From: Paludibacteraceae bacterium
GTDB taxonomy: Bacteria > Bacteroidota > Bacteroidia > Bacteroidales > Paludibacteraceae
Reading direction: 5' to 3'
Length of the DNA stretch: 64,000 nucleotides
Assembly: GCA_017443145.1 (NCBI GenBank)
Contig: JAFSPA010000021.1
Span: forward strand, 1-64,000
The position numbers were made by a program, and so were the translations under genes. Below are positions 50,715-58,802 of the stretch, in pieces (the first letter of the stretch is position 1; each line of letters starts with the position of its first letter). The notes below the pieces were generated by a model. The model was not told the origin of the DNA. It ran no database searches and saw only the letters and a program-made list of their open reading frames with translations.

Positions 50715-52123
50715 AGCCTCTTGTCTCCGTCATAATGCCCGCCTATAACGCCTCCGAGTGGTTGGAGGAAGCGCTGACGTCTGTTATCGCGTCGGACTAT
50801 CGCCCGTTGGAGGTGATTGTGGTGGATGACGGCAGTAAGGACGATACTTTAATCAAGGCCCAATCATTTGCTAAAAAGCACGCCGAAGTGGTGGCTTATT
50901 CGCAGCCTAACAGTGGCGCATCCGCAGCGCGCAATAACGCGATAAGACGCAGTCATGGCGTGTATATCCTGCCGGTGGATGCGGATAACATCATCGACTC
51001 GCGCTATATCCCCGAGGCGGTGGAGGTGTTGGAGCGGCGACCCGAAGTGAAAGTGGTGAGTTGCCGTGCAGACTTCTTTGGCGAGCGAACAGGCGAGTGG
51101 AAATTCCCGGCGTTCAGTAAACGGTTGTTAGCACGCAAAAACATGATCGACACCTGTGCGATGTATCGCCGTGCCGACTACGACTTGACGAGTGGTTATA
51201 TGGAGAACTGCGTGGCGCGTGAGGACTGGGACTTCTGGTTGTCTATTTTCGAGCATGGAGGCGAGTTCGTGCGCCTTCCTCAAATACGCTTGCACTATCG
51301 TGTGCGTACCGGCTCGAAGCGTGTGACCGACCGACTTCTCAAACGACAAGTGGTGGACGCTGTCAATAAACGACACCCGGACTATATGCGACGGTACTTA
51401 GGCGGTCCGCTGCACTACCATCGTTCGTGGTCGCGGTTCATCAATTTCTTCCGTTGCGAGAAACAGGTGGGGAAGTTTGACCATTGGACCGAAGGAAATA
51501 TTATACACAATAAACGCAATATTCTGCGCGTCTTCGAGGACAAGGTGATTAAGTCTTTTGCTATCCCGCCACTGTGGCGCGGTATCATCTACGGTCTGTT
51601 CACTAAGTCCAAGGCTCGCCGCAGTTACGAGTATGCCCTGCGTATGCCGAATCTCACCCCTGCGCCTATCGCGTACCGCGAAGTGCGAGTGTGTGGTGTG
51701 CTGCGCGAGAGTGCCTACGTGTGCGAGTTGTCCAAAGCGCCATATACCTTCAATGATCTGATTGGCCACAAGGATTTTCCCAACCGAGAGGCTATCCTGC
51801 AGTCGATTGGCCGTTTTACGGCGGTGCTGCATCAACAGGGCATCCTGCATCGTGACTATTCGGGCGGAAATATCCTATTCAACGAAGACGGCAGTCTGGT
51901 GCAAGTGATTGACCTTAACCGTATCCGTTTCACGAAGAACCTCTGCCGCCAACAACGTCTGCAGAACTTCGAGCGACTCAACATCGACCGCGAGGCGCTG
52001 TGCACGATGGTGACTGCCTATGCAGAGGCGATGCAAGAAGATGCGGCCTACGACTGCGAATATGTCGTGACGCATCGCTGGTACAAACATATAAAACAAA
52101 ACATAACGCATTTAGATGACTAA
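50711..52123 (+). CDS. glycosyltransferase family 2 fused to a Kdo/InaA-type kinase domain
   Basis: A 470-residue fusion. Residues 1-~230 are a GT2 domain: VSVIMPAYNASEWLEEALTSV, IVVDDGSKDDT, GASAARNNAIRRS, LPVDADNIID (DxD) and CVAREDWDFWLSI. Residues ~255-470 are kinase-like, of the lipopolysaccharide kinase (InaA/WaaP) type: WTEGNIIHNKRNILRVFEDKVIKSF in the N-lobe and LHRDYSGGNILFNEDGSLVQVIDLNRIRF with the catalytic Asp of HRD, Asn of GGN and Asp of DLN. It probably adds a core sugar and phosphorylates the core or Kdo. It overlaps genes on both sides. Confidence 0.85.
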   Translation: MKPLVSVIMPAYNASEWLEEALTSVIASDYRPLEVIVVDDGSKDDTLIKAQSFAKKHAEVVAYSQPNSGASAARNNAIRRSHGVYILPVDADNIIDSRYIPEAVEVLERRPEVKVVSCRADFFGERTGEWKFPAFSKRLLARKNMIDTCAMYRRADYDLTSGYMENCVAREDWDFWLSIFEHGGEFVRLPQIRLHYRVRTGSKRVTDRLLKRQVVDAVNKRHPDYMRRYLGGPLHYHRSWSRFINFFRCEKQVGKFDHWTEGNIIHNKRNILRVFEDKVIKSFAIPPLWRGIIYGLFTKSKARRSYEYALRMPNLTPAPIAYREVRVCGVLRESAYVCELSKAPYTFNDLIGHKDFPNREAILQSIGRFTAVLHQQGILHRDYSGGNILFNEDGSLVQVIDLNRIRFTKNLCRQQRLQNFERLNIDREALCTMVTAYAEAMQEDAAYDCEYVVTHRWYKHIKQNITHLDD

Positions 52124-53372
52124 GTTCAAGCAATATCAATCCGTCATGGGCCGTATCAACTGGGTACTGTTCCTGGCGGCTGTCGCAACACTGCCTTTCC
52201 CGCAAGTGTTCATTCGCTATGCGTTAGTCATTTGGCTGGTGGCCTGGGTGCTCGAACTCCGCTGGCTCAATAAATTGCAAATCACCAATCTTAAATTACA
52301 AATTCCCTTCATCCTCTTCGCCCTTTGGTACGCTTGGCGTGCACTGTCCGGTATGTGGAGTCCGGACCATCGGGCCTGGAGTTTTATGATGGAGCGGTAC
52401 ATGACTTTTGCGCTCTTAGTACCTATGGCGCTCTGGGGCGTGAACGACCGTTATGACTGGCGTACGGCAGGAAAGGTGCTGGCTATCAGTGGCGCGGTCT
52501 CGGTGCTGTTCTATGTGCTCTTTATCACCATCCTCTTCAAACGACCGGACTGGGTGCAGTATTTCGGCTATAGAGACTGGGACTTCCGCTACCACACGTG
52601 GTCGGAGTGCTTCGTGACGAACGGGTCGTATATCAAACATCGCCTTTTCTGGTGCAGCACGCTCATCATAGCCTCTGTAGCGGCCTTCCAAGCTTGGCGC
52701 AATAAACCGCAAGTGTATATACCGTTGTGGTTGGTGATGCTGACTGCGATACCGCTGACCGGCTCCAGACAGTCTATCATCATCTTGGCAGCCGTCATTG
52801 TGATAGGTATAATCTTCGCCTTGCCGCACAAACATCGTGCACTATACGGCACGGGAATAATCGTTGTCGGCATCCTACTCGCCGGCACATTATTGGCGCT
52901 ACATCCTCGGCATCATAACTTGGACTTCCGTACGATTGAGCGAGCCGAAGACTTCACCGACGACCGCGAGCCGCGACTAAACATCTGGGGTGTCGCGCTA
53001 TGTCATCCTGAAGACTATTTCTGGACAGGATTAGGCGGTGGACAGGGGACGAATTACTTGGTTGCCAAATACAAAGCCATTGGCGCGCAATATTATGCCA
53101 ACATGCGCTTCCACGCACACAATCAGTACCTCGAAGAGCTGATGGAACTCGGTATCTTCGGTCTGTTGCTCTTTATCGCGGCGTGGCTCTCTATTCCGTT
53201 CTGCGCAAGAGGGCAGGGGAGACGCACAGCGATCATCTTCACCACTGTCTGTATGCTCAATATGCTCACCGATTGTATGTGGGGTAAGTTCGACGGTATC
53301 GCTTTGTGGGCTGTTGGAATGCTATTGATACTAATTCAGTCGTATGAAACTACAACTGCAGAACATAAATAA
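52116..53372 (+). CDS. O-antigen ligase-like membrane protein (WaaL/Wzy family)
   Basis: A 418-residue protein with about ten membrane helices and a large periplasmic loop. The loop carries the RxxI-type element TGSRQSIIILAA and the conserved HAHNQYLEELMELGIFGLL, where the His matches the catalytic region of O-antigen ligases and polymerases. It would join O-polysaccharide to lipid A-core in the periplasm. It overlaps the glycosyltransferase/kinase gene by 8 bases and the ABC ATPase gene by 29. A 7-bp periodic patch (52271-52305) lies in frame near residues 52-63. Confidence 0.85.
   Translation: MTKFKQYQSVMGRINWVLFLAAVATLPFPQVFIRYALVIWLVAWVLELRWLNKLQITNLKLQIPFILFALWYAWRALSGMWSPDHRAWSFMMERYMTFALLVPMALWGVNDRYDWRTAGKVLAISGAVSVLFYVLFITILFKRPDWVQYFGYRDWDFRYHTWSECFVTNGSYIKHRLFWCSTLIIASVAAFQAWRNKPQVYIPLWLVMLTAIPLTGSRQSIIILAAVIVIGIIFALPHKHRALYGTGIIVVGILLAGTLLALHPRHHNLDFRTIERAEDFTDDREPRLNIWGVALCHPEDYFWTGLGGGQGTNYLVAKYKAIGAQYYANMRFHAHNQYLEELMELGIFGLLLFIAAWLSIPFCARGQGRRTAIIFTTVCMLNMLTDCMWGKFDGIALWAVGMLLILIQSYETTTAEHK
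52271..52305. repeat. 7-bp periodic patch inside the O-antigen ligase gene
   Basis: Five units: TAAATTG, CAAATCA, CCAATCT, TAAATTA, CAAATTC. It encodes NKLQITNLKLQI at a membrane boundary and keeps the frame open. Confidence 0.6.
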
Positions 53373-54000
53373 ACTGTATGGCAAGCAACACGTGCTGCAC
53401 AATATCTCGCTGACGATGGTCGATGGCGAGATAGTCGGTCTGCTTGGCCCAAACGGAGCGGGTAAGTCCACACTCATGAAAGTGATTGTAGGCTTGGCAC
53501 AAGCGCAAGGTACAGTCATCGTGCCTGAGCGGATAGGCTATCTGCCCGAACGCAATCCACTGTACGATGAGATGTTTATCAGGGAGTACCTGCTGTTTAT
53601 GGCTCGAATAGGCAAGGTGGATAATCCTGCCGAACGGGTGGAGATACTCATCGAGCGCGTAGGACTACTCCCCGAAGCGCATAAGCGTATCGGCCAGCTG
53701 AGCAAGGGTTACCGTCAGCGTGTAGGTCTGGCACAGGCGTTATTGAACGACCCGGATCTGCTGGTGCTGGACGAACCGACCACAGGACTGGACCCGAACC
53801 AGTTAGTCGAGATACGTACACTTATACGCCAACTCGGACGCGACCGAATGGTCATCCTCTCAACCCATATCCTGCAGGAAGTGCGAGAGATGTGTGACCG
53901 GGTAGTCATCCTCGACCACGGCGTTATTAAGGCAGATAAGCCAATAAACGAAATAGATAATTTAGAAACCTTATTCCGTAGTACAACTGATGGAAAATGA
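53344..54000 (+). CDS. GldA-like ABC transporter ATP-binding protein
   Basis: A 218-residue ATPase: Walker [39 protein letters not shown] (the GldA-type stretch), signature [16 protein letters not shown], Walker [18 protein letters not shown] and switch His in [13 protein letters not shown]. It belongs to the ABC-2 ATPases annotated as gliding-motility GldA in Bacteroidetes; the real role in a gut-type organism is open. No permease gene is adjacent, so its partner must be elsewhere. It overlaps genes on both sides (29 bases upstream, 11 downstream). Confidence 0.85.
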   Translation: MKLQLQNINKLYGKQHVLHNISLTMVDGEIVGLLGPNGAGKSTLMKVIVGLAQAQGTVIVPERIGYLPERNPLYDEMFIREYLLFMARIGKVDNPAERVEILIERVGLLPEAHKRIGQLSKGYRQRVGLAQALLNDPDLLVLDEPTTGLDPNQLVEIRTLIRQLGRDRMVILSTHILQEVREMCDRVVILDHGVIKADKPINEIDNLETLFRSTTDGK

Positions 54001-55003
54001 TTTTGATATAAGACAACAGATGTCCGAGAAGGAGCAGGACAACGCCTTGCGGCCGTTACGTTTTGTGGACTTTGCGGGACAGACGAAGATTGTGAGCAAC
54101 CTGCGTATCTTTGTGGAAGCGGCTAAGATGCGTCACGAGGCCTTGGACCATGTGCTGCTCTTCGGTCCTCCGGGTTTGGGTAAGACGACGCTGAGTAATA
54201 TCATCGCCAACGAGTTAGGCGTAGGCTTCAAAGTGACTTCGGGTCCGGTGCTGGACAAGCCCGGCGACTTGGCAGGTCTGCTGACGTCGCTCGAGGAGAA
54301 CGATGTGCTCTTTATTGACGAGATACACCGTCTCAGTCCGATTGTAGAGGAGTACCTGTACTCAGCGATGGAAGACTATCGCATTGATATCATGATAGAT
54401 AAAGGTCCGTCGGCACGCACGATACAAATTGACCTAAATAAGTTCACGTTGATAGGTGCCACGACCCGTTCGGGCTTACTGACTTCGCCGCTCCGTGCAC
54501 GTTTTGGTATCAACTGCCACCTCGAGTATTACGATGCGGACGTACTGGCAGGTATCGTCATTCGCTCGGCAGGTCTGCTCGGCATCGATATTGACTCAAA
54601 AGCGGCAGGAGAGATTGCCCGTCGAAGCCGCGGAACGCCGCGCATAGCGAACGCCCTTCTGCGTCGTGTACGTGACTTCGCACAGGTCAAAGGGGACGGA
54701 CGCATCGACCTCGATATCGCACAGTATGCGCTCGAGGCACTAAACATAGACACCTTCGGTTTGGACGAGGTGGACAACAAACTGCTGTGCACGATTATCG
54801 ATAAGTTCAAAGGCGGACCGGTCGGACTCAACACCATTGCTACAGCTATGTCTGAAGACGCCGGAACGATAGAGGACGTGTACGAGCCATACCTTATCAA
54901 GGAGGGATTTATCAAACGTACCCCTCGCGGACGCGAAGCGACAGAATTGGCATACCGACACCTCGGCAAAATGCCAACACAACAGCAAGGTACACTCTTT
55001 TAA
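53990..55003 (+). CDS. ruvB: Holliday junction branch migration helicase RuvB
   Basis: A 337-residue AAA+ motor of usual length. It has [12 protein letters not shown], Walker [37 protein letters not shown], Walker [12 protein letters not shown], sensor [39 protein letters not shown] and the C-terminal winged helix ending GTLF. With RuvA it drives branch migration of Holliday junctions. It is the last gene of the 45076-55003 run and its stop abuts the regulatory site of grpE. Confidence 0.97.
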   Translation: MENDFDIRQQMSEKEQDNALRPLRFVDFAGQTKIVSNLRIFVEAAKMRHEALDHVLLFGPPGLGKTTLSNIIANELGVGFKVTSGPVLDKPGDLAGLLTSLEENDVLFIDEIHRLSPIVEEYLYSAMEDYRIDIMIDKGPSARTIQIDLNKFTLIGATTRSGLLTSPLRARFGINCHLEYYDADVLAGIVIRSAGLLGIDIDSKAAGEIARRSRGTPRIANALLRRVRDFAQVKGDGRIDLDIAQYALEALNIDTFGLDEVDNKLLCTIIDKFKGGPVGLNTIATAMSEDAGTIEDVYEPYLIKEGFIKRTPRGREATELAYRHLGKMPTQQQGTLF

Positions 55004-55018
55004 CTGACATTTTGTCAG
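55004..55018. promoter_or_regulatory. palindrome upstream of grpE
   Basis: CTGACA and TGTCAG form a perfect inverted repeat around TTT, directly after the ruvB stop and 12 bases before the sigma-54-like promoter. A second inverted repeat (TGTGCC/GGCACA, 55023-55037) overlaps the -24 element. Both could be activator or repressor sites. Confidence 0.5.
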
Positions 55019-55030
55019 TCTATGTGCCAC

Positions 55031-55046
55031 TGGCACAATAGTTGAT
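55031..55046 (+). promoter_or_regulatory. probable sigma-54 promoter of grpE-dnaJ
   Basis: TGGCAC at 55031-55036, then five bases, then TTGAT at 55042-55046. The GG and GA pairs are 12 bases apart, the exact spacing of sigma-54 -24/-12 promoters; the -12 GC is GA here. Transcription would start near 55056, 23 bases before the grpE ATG. No TTTG/TAnnTTTG promoter is present. Confidence 0.6.
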
Positions 55047-55078
55047 AGATGGTAGATGATAAATGAACTTTTTAGACT

Positions 55079-55615
55079 ATGAGTAAGAAAGAGAATATAG
55101 AACAAGAACTTCCGCAAGAGGAAGAACAAGTGCAAGAACAGGAACAAGTCTCGGAACAGACTCCCGAAGAGAAAATAGCTGAGTTAGAGGCTAAGATAGC
55201 CGACCTCGAGGATGCCAAGCTGCGCCAGATAGCGGAGTTTGACAATTATCGTCGTCGCACCAACAAAGAGAAACTCGACCTCTTGGAGACTGCCGGAGAG
55301 AATATCTTCAAGGAGATGCTGCCGCTGATAGACGACTTCGAGCGCGCCATTGATGCTATGGACAAAACGGATGATATCGATGCTGTGCGCGAGGGGATAC
55401 GCCTTATCCAGCAGAAGTTCCTCACCTTCCTTGACAAGCACGAGGTGCATCCGATTGAGACCGAAGGCGTGGATTTCTCCACCGACGAGCACGAGGCCAT
55501 CACTACCTTCGCTGCCGGTGAGGATAAGAAAGGTAAGATCATTGATTGCACGCAGAAAGGATATAAGTTAGGCGACAAAGTCATACGCTTTGCCAAAGTG
55601 GTTGTAGGAGAGTAA
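55079..55615 (+). CDS. grpE: nucleotide exchange factor GrpE
   Basis: A 178-residue protein with a Glu/Gln-rich disordered N-terminus, a long coiled coil (IAELEAKIADLEDAKLRQIAEFDNYRRRTNKEK, in part) and a C-terminal beta domain (GVDFSTDEHEAITT, GYKLGDKVIRFAKVVVGE). It releases ADP from DnaK so that client proteins can be let go. It starts just after the probable sigma-54 promoter and is 3 bases ahead of dnaJ. The dnaK gene is not in this window, as is common in Bacteroidetes. Confidence 0.95.
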   Translation: MSKKENIEQELPQEEEQVQEQEQVSEQTPEEKIAELEAKIADLEDAKLRQIAEFDNYRRRTNKEKLDLLETAGENIFKEMLPLIDDFERAIDAMDKTDDIDAVREGIRLIQQKFLTFLDKHEVHPIETEGVDFSTDEHEAITTFAAGEDKKGKIIDCTQKGYKLGDKVIRFAKVVVGE

Positions 55616-55618
55616 ATT

Positions 55619-56782
55619 ATGGCAGAGAAAAGAGATTACTATGAAGTCTTAGGCGTGGCGAAGACCGCTACGGCTGAGGAGATTAAGAAAGCGTACCGCA
55701 AGAAAGCGATACAATACCACCCTGATAAGAACCCGGGCGACAAAGAGGCTGAGGAGAAATTCAAGGAGGCGGCTGAGGCGTACGAGGTGCTGTCTGACCC
55801 GCAGAAACGTCAGCGATACGATCAGTTCGGCTTTGCAGGAATGAGTGGTGCCGGCGGTTTTAGTGGCGGTGACTTCTCGATGCAGGATATCTTCGCTCAG
55901 TTCGGCGACTTGTTCGAAAGCTGGGGTATGGGAGGTGGCAGTTTCTCGTCGTTCTTCGGCGGAGGAGGCAGTCGTGGCGGCCAACGGGTTCGTCGCGGTA
56001 CCGACCTTCGTGTCAAAGTGCGCCTCACCCTCGAGGAGATCAACTCCGGTGTGGAGAAGAAGATTAAGGTTAAGAAACTCGTCGAGTGCAAGCATTGTCA
56101 CGGCACAGGAAGTGCAGATGGCAGCGGCGGCGAGACCTGTCCGACATGTAAGGGCTCGGGTCGTGTCGTTCGTACTCAACGCGGTATCTTCGGAATGATG
56201 CAGGTGCAAGAAGCGTGTCCGACCTGCCACGGAGAGGGTAAGATAATAAAGAATAAGTGTACCCACTGCAACGGCGATGGTGTCGTCCGCGACGAGGAGA
56301 TTATCACCATTAAGATTCCTGCCGGCGTGAGTGGCGGCATGCAGATTCCTGTGCAAGGCAAAGGTAATGCTGCACCGCGAGGAGGCGTGCCGGGTGACTT
56401 GCTCGTCTTGGTCGAAGAGGAAGAACACAAAGACCTCGTTCGGGACGGTAATGACCTGATTTACAACCTGCTGCTCGATATGCCGACGGCTATCCTCGGC
56501 GGACAAGTGCAGATACCAACTCTCACGGGCGATGTGAAGATAACCATCACTCCGGGTACACAGCCGGGTAAAGTGCTCCGAATGCGCGGAAAAGGCTTAC
56601 CGATTATCGACCAGTATGCTCGCCAGTACGGCACGGGTGACCTGCTTATCAATGTAGGTGTGTATATCCCCGAGAAACTGAACAAGGATGAGAAGAAACT
56701 GATTGAGCAGCTGCAGAACAGTCCGAATATAGTGCCGGGCAGCGCGGATAAAAAGAACTTCTTTAAGAACTTATTCTCGTGA
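55619..56782 (+). CDS. dnaJ: chaperone DnaJ
   Basis: A 387-residue DnaJ of class A. The J domain ([25 protein letters not shown]) has the HPD motif (YHPDKNP). A Gly/Phe-rich linker follows ([14 protein letters not shown]..., [17 protein letters not shown]). The zinc domain has four CxxCxGxG repeats: [24 protein letters not shown] and CTHCNGDG. The C-terminal substrate-binding domains close the protein. It presents unfolded proteins to DnaK and triggers ATP hydrolysis. The next gene starts at a GTG overlapping its stop. Confidence 0.96.
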   Translation: MAEKRDYYEVLGVAKTATAEEIKKAYRKKAIQYHPDKNPGDKEAEEKFKEAAEAYEVLSDPQKRQRYDQFGFAGMSGAGGFSGGDFSMQDIFAQFGDLFESWGMGGGSFSSFFGGGGSRGGQRVRRGTDLRVKVRLTLEEINSGVEKKIKVKKLVECKHCHGTGSADGSGGETCPTCKGSGRVVRTQRGIFGMMQVQEACPTCHGEGKIIKNKCTHCNGDGVVRDEEIITIKIPAGVSGGMQIPVQGKGNAAPRGGVPGDLLVLVEEEEHKDLVRDGNDLIYNLLLDMPTAILGGQVQIPTLTGDVKITITPGTQPGKVLRMRGKGLPIIDQYARQYGTGDLLINVGVYIPEKLNKDEKKLIEQLQNSPNIVPGSADKKNFFKNLFS

Positions 56783-57879
56783 GAAAACTGCTCATAATAT
56801 GTCTGTTGCTTTTGGGTGCCGGTGTAGCCAGTGCCCAAAAGTTTTTGTATGACGTGGACTTCGTTACCGACTTCGACAACCGCGAGATACACCATCCTTA
56901 CGAGCCTTCGGGCACGCTGTTTGGTATTCGTCTCACGCCTACTATCGGCATCGGATTCAACGATTCGATAGGCGGTACACATAAACTCATGGCGGGTGTT
57001 AGTTACGTGCAGCCGTTTGGTTCTAAATGGCGTGACTGCACCGTGACGCCGACCGTTTACTACCAGTTTGATGCCAAGGGCTTCCGGCTCAATTTCGGCT
57101 TTGTGCCCTATGACTATCTGACCGAAGCCTTGCCCGATTACTTGCGCAGCGACTCGCTCGCTTTCGTCTATCCGAACATACAAGGTGTGCTCTTTCAGTA
57201 CCGCAGTCAGTGGGGCTATGCCGACCTGTTCTGCGACTGGCGAGGGATGATGAGTAAGGATACCCGCGAGGCATTCCGCATCGTCGGTTCGGGTAAGTTC
57301 AAGTATAAATGGTTCTTCACCGGCGGTACAGCCCAACTAAACCACCTCAGTCACTCGACGCAGATACCCGGTGTGTGCGACGATATAGTCATCAACCCCT
57401 TAGTAGGTGTCAGCCTCGGTTACCTCACACCACTGGACAGTCTCAGTCTGCAGGCAGGATATATCGGCTCTTTCCAGCGCGATAGAGTCAAGCAGCTGCA
57501 GTATTTCTGTCACGGCTTCCACGCCGATTTCTATCTCGGCTGGCGTTTTATCGGTGTGCGCAACGAGTTCTACTACGGCGATAACCAGATGCCGCTTTAC
57601 GCCGGCTACGGACAGATACTCAATCAAGGCGACCCGCGTTATCAGGCGCGTATATACAACCGCACGGATATATTCTTCTACCTCATCCGCCGTTCGTTCG
57701 TGACGGCCTATGCAGGCTGGAACTTGCTGTACTTGGACGGATACGGTCTGAGCCATCAGCAACAAGTCGTTTGCCGCTTTAGTCTCGAACCCTTGCTGCA
57801 ATATACGAAGCTGACCAAGGACGAGCGCAAAGCCGAACGCACCAAAGGCACTAAATTAAGAACACTGACTTACCGTTGA
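56779..57879 (+). CDS. putative outer-membrane beta-barrel protein
   Basis: A 366-residue protein starting at GTG 56779, overlapping the dnaJ stop. Signal peptide [20 protein letters not shown]. The rest alternates aromatic strands ([78 protein letters not shown]), as in an outer-membrane barrel. It ends with a basic tail ([20 protein letters not shown]), unusual for a barrel. No family was recognised. It is translationally coupled to dnaJ, which may mean it is produced under the same stress. Confidence 0.65.
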   Translation: MRKLLIICLLLLGAGVASAQKFLYDVDFVTDFDNREIHHPYEPSGTLFGIRLTPTIGIGFNDSIGGTHKLMAGVSYVQPFGSKWRDCTVTPTVYYQFDAKGFRLNFGFVPYDYLTEALPDYLRSDSLAFVYPNIQGVLFQYRSQWGYADLFCDWRGMMSKDTREAFRIVGSGKFKYKWFFTGGTAQLNHLSHSTQIPGVCDDIVINPLVGVSLGYLTPLDSLSLQAGYIGSFQRDRVKQLQYFCHGFHADFYLGWRFIGVRNEFYYGDNQMPLYAGYGQILNQGDPRYQARIYNRTDIFFYLIRRSFVTAYAGWNLLYLDGYGLSHQQQVVCRFSLEPLLQYTKLTKDERKAERTKGTKLRTLTYR

Positions 57880-58802
57880 GAAAAATCCTCCTCGCCATAT
57901 TACTGCTCCTGACGCTGTCTTCCACGATGGCGAAAGTGCCTATCGTAGCACCTACACTCAGCGAGAGTACAGGTATAGCGCCGGCGTATTTTGGTCCGAA
58001 CGCTTTGCCTATTCCCGACATGTTAGACGGTCGCGTACAGGGCGCGCTGCGCGTGGAACTGGCTGCCGACGGTTACTTCGGTTACCAGAAAGACCAGACG
58101 GCGGACCTATTCGCTAAAATCAATATCCCGCTGTGGACGGACCGCGTTAATCTGAGCGTGTGGATGCCTATAATGGAGTGGTATCGCATGACCCCGGAAC
58201 GGCAGCGCATATGCCGTCTGCAGGACCAGGAAGTCATCAGCGGTCACGAGGCAGGCGATGTCTATGTCTCGGCGGATATCCAACTGCTCAAAGCACGTAA
58301 GTACACTCCCGATATAGCTTTCCGCGCAGCACTCAAGACCGCCAGCGGTGGTAGCTTCGATAAAGCGCGGTACTTCGATAACCCCGGTTACTGGTTTGAC
58401 CTGGCTGTGGGTAAGTCAATGTATATTGGTCAAGGCGTAACAGCCATCGAGAACGAACATTCCGTCGTCGAACTACGTCTGGCCGGCAGTCTCGGTTTCC
58501 TATGCTGGCAGACCGATAACGGCCGTCAGAACGATGCGCTGCAGTACGGAGTACAATTATTCGCCAAAGTCAAATACGTCTCGCTACGCGCCACCTGGGG
58601 AGGATATATGGGCTGGGAGAAAGACGGCGACCGACCGATGTCTGTAAAACTCCAACTCAGCGGTCACGCCAAGGGCTTTGAGCCCTTCGTCACCTATCAG
58701 TACGGCATCAAGGATTATCCGTTCCACCAACTGCGTGTAGGATTAGCTTATAACTTCGATATTCTCCAATACAAGAAGCCGAAAGCCCATGAACAGAAAT
58801 AG
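57876..58802 (+). CDS. secreted or outer-membrane protein of unknown function
   Basis: A 308-residue protein with an apparent TTG start overlapping the previous stop (TTGA). Signal peptide [19 protein letters not shown]. It contains IPDMLDGRVQGALRVELAADGYFG, KINIPLWTDRVNLSVWMPIMEWY, DVYVSADIQLL, FAKVKYVSLRATWGGYMGW and YGIKDYPFHQLRVGLAYNF, a strand-rich pattern that fits a 12- or 14-strand barrel. No family was recognised. It overlaps the next gene by 14 bases. The three genes 56779-61107 look like one outer-membrane assembly. Confidence 0.6.
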   Translation: MRKILLAILLLLTLSSTMAKVPIVAPTLSESTGIAPAYFGPNALPIPDMLDGRVQGALRVELAADGYFGYQKDQTADLFAKINIPLWTDRVNLSVWMPIMEWYRMTPERQRICRLQDQEVISGHEAGDVYVSADIQLLKARKYTPDIAFRAALKTASGGSFDKARYFDNPGYWFDLAVGKSMYIGQGVTAIENEHSVVELRLAGSLGFLCWQTDNGRQNDALQYGVQLFAKVKYVSLRATWGGYMGWEKDGDRPMSVKLQLSGHAKGFEPFVTYQYGIKDYPFHQLRVGLAYNFDILQYKKPKAHEQK

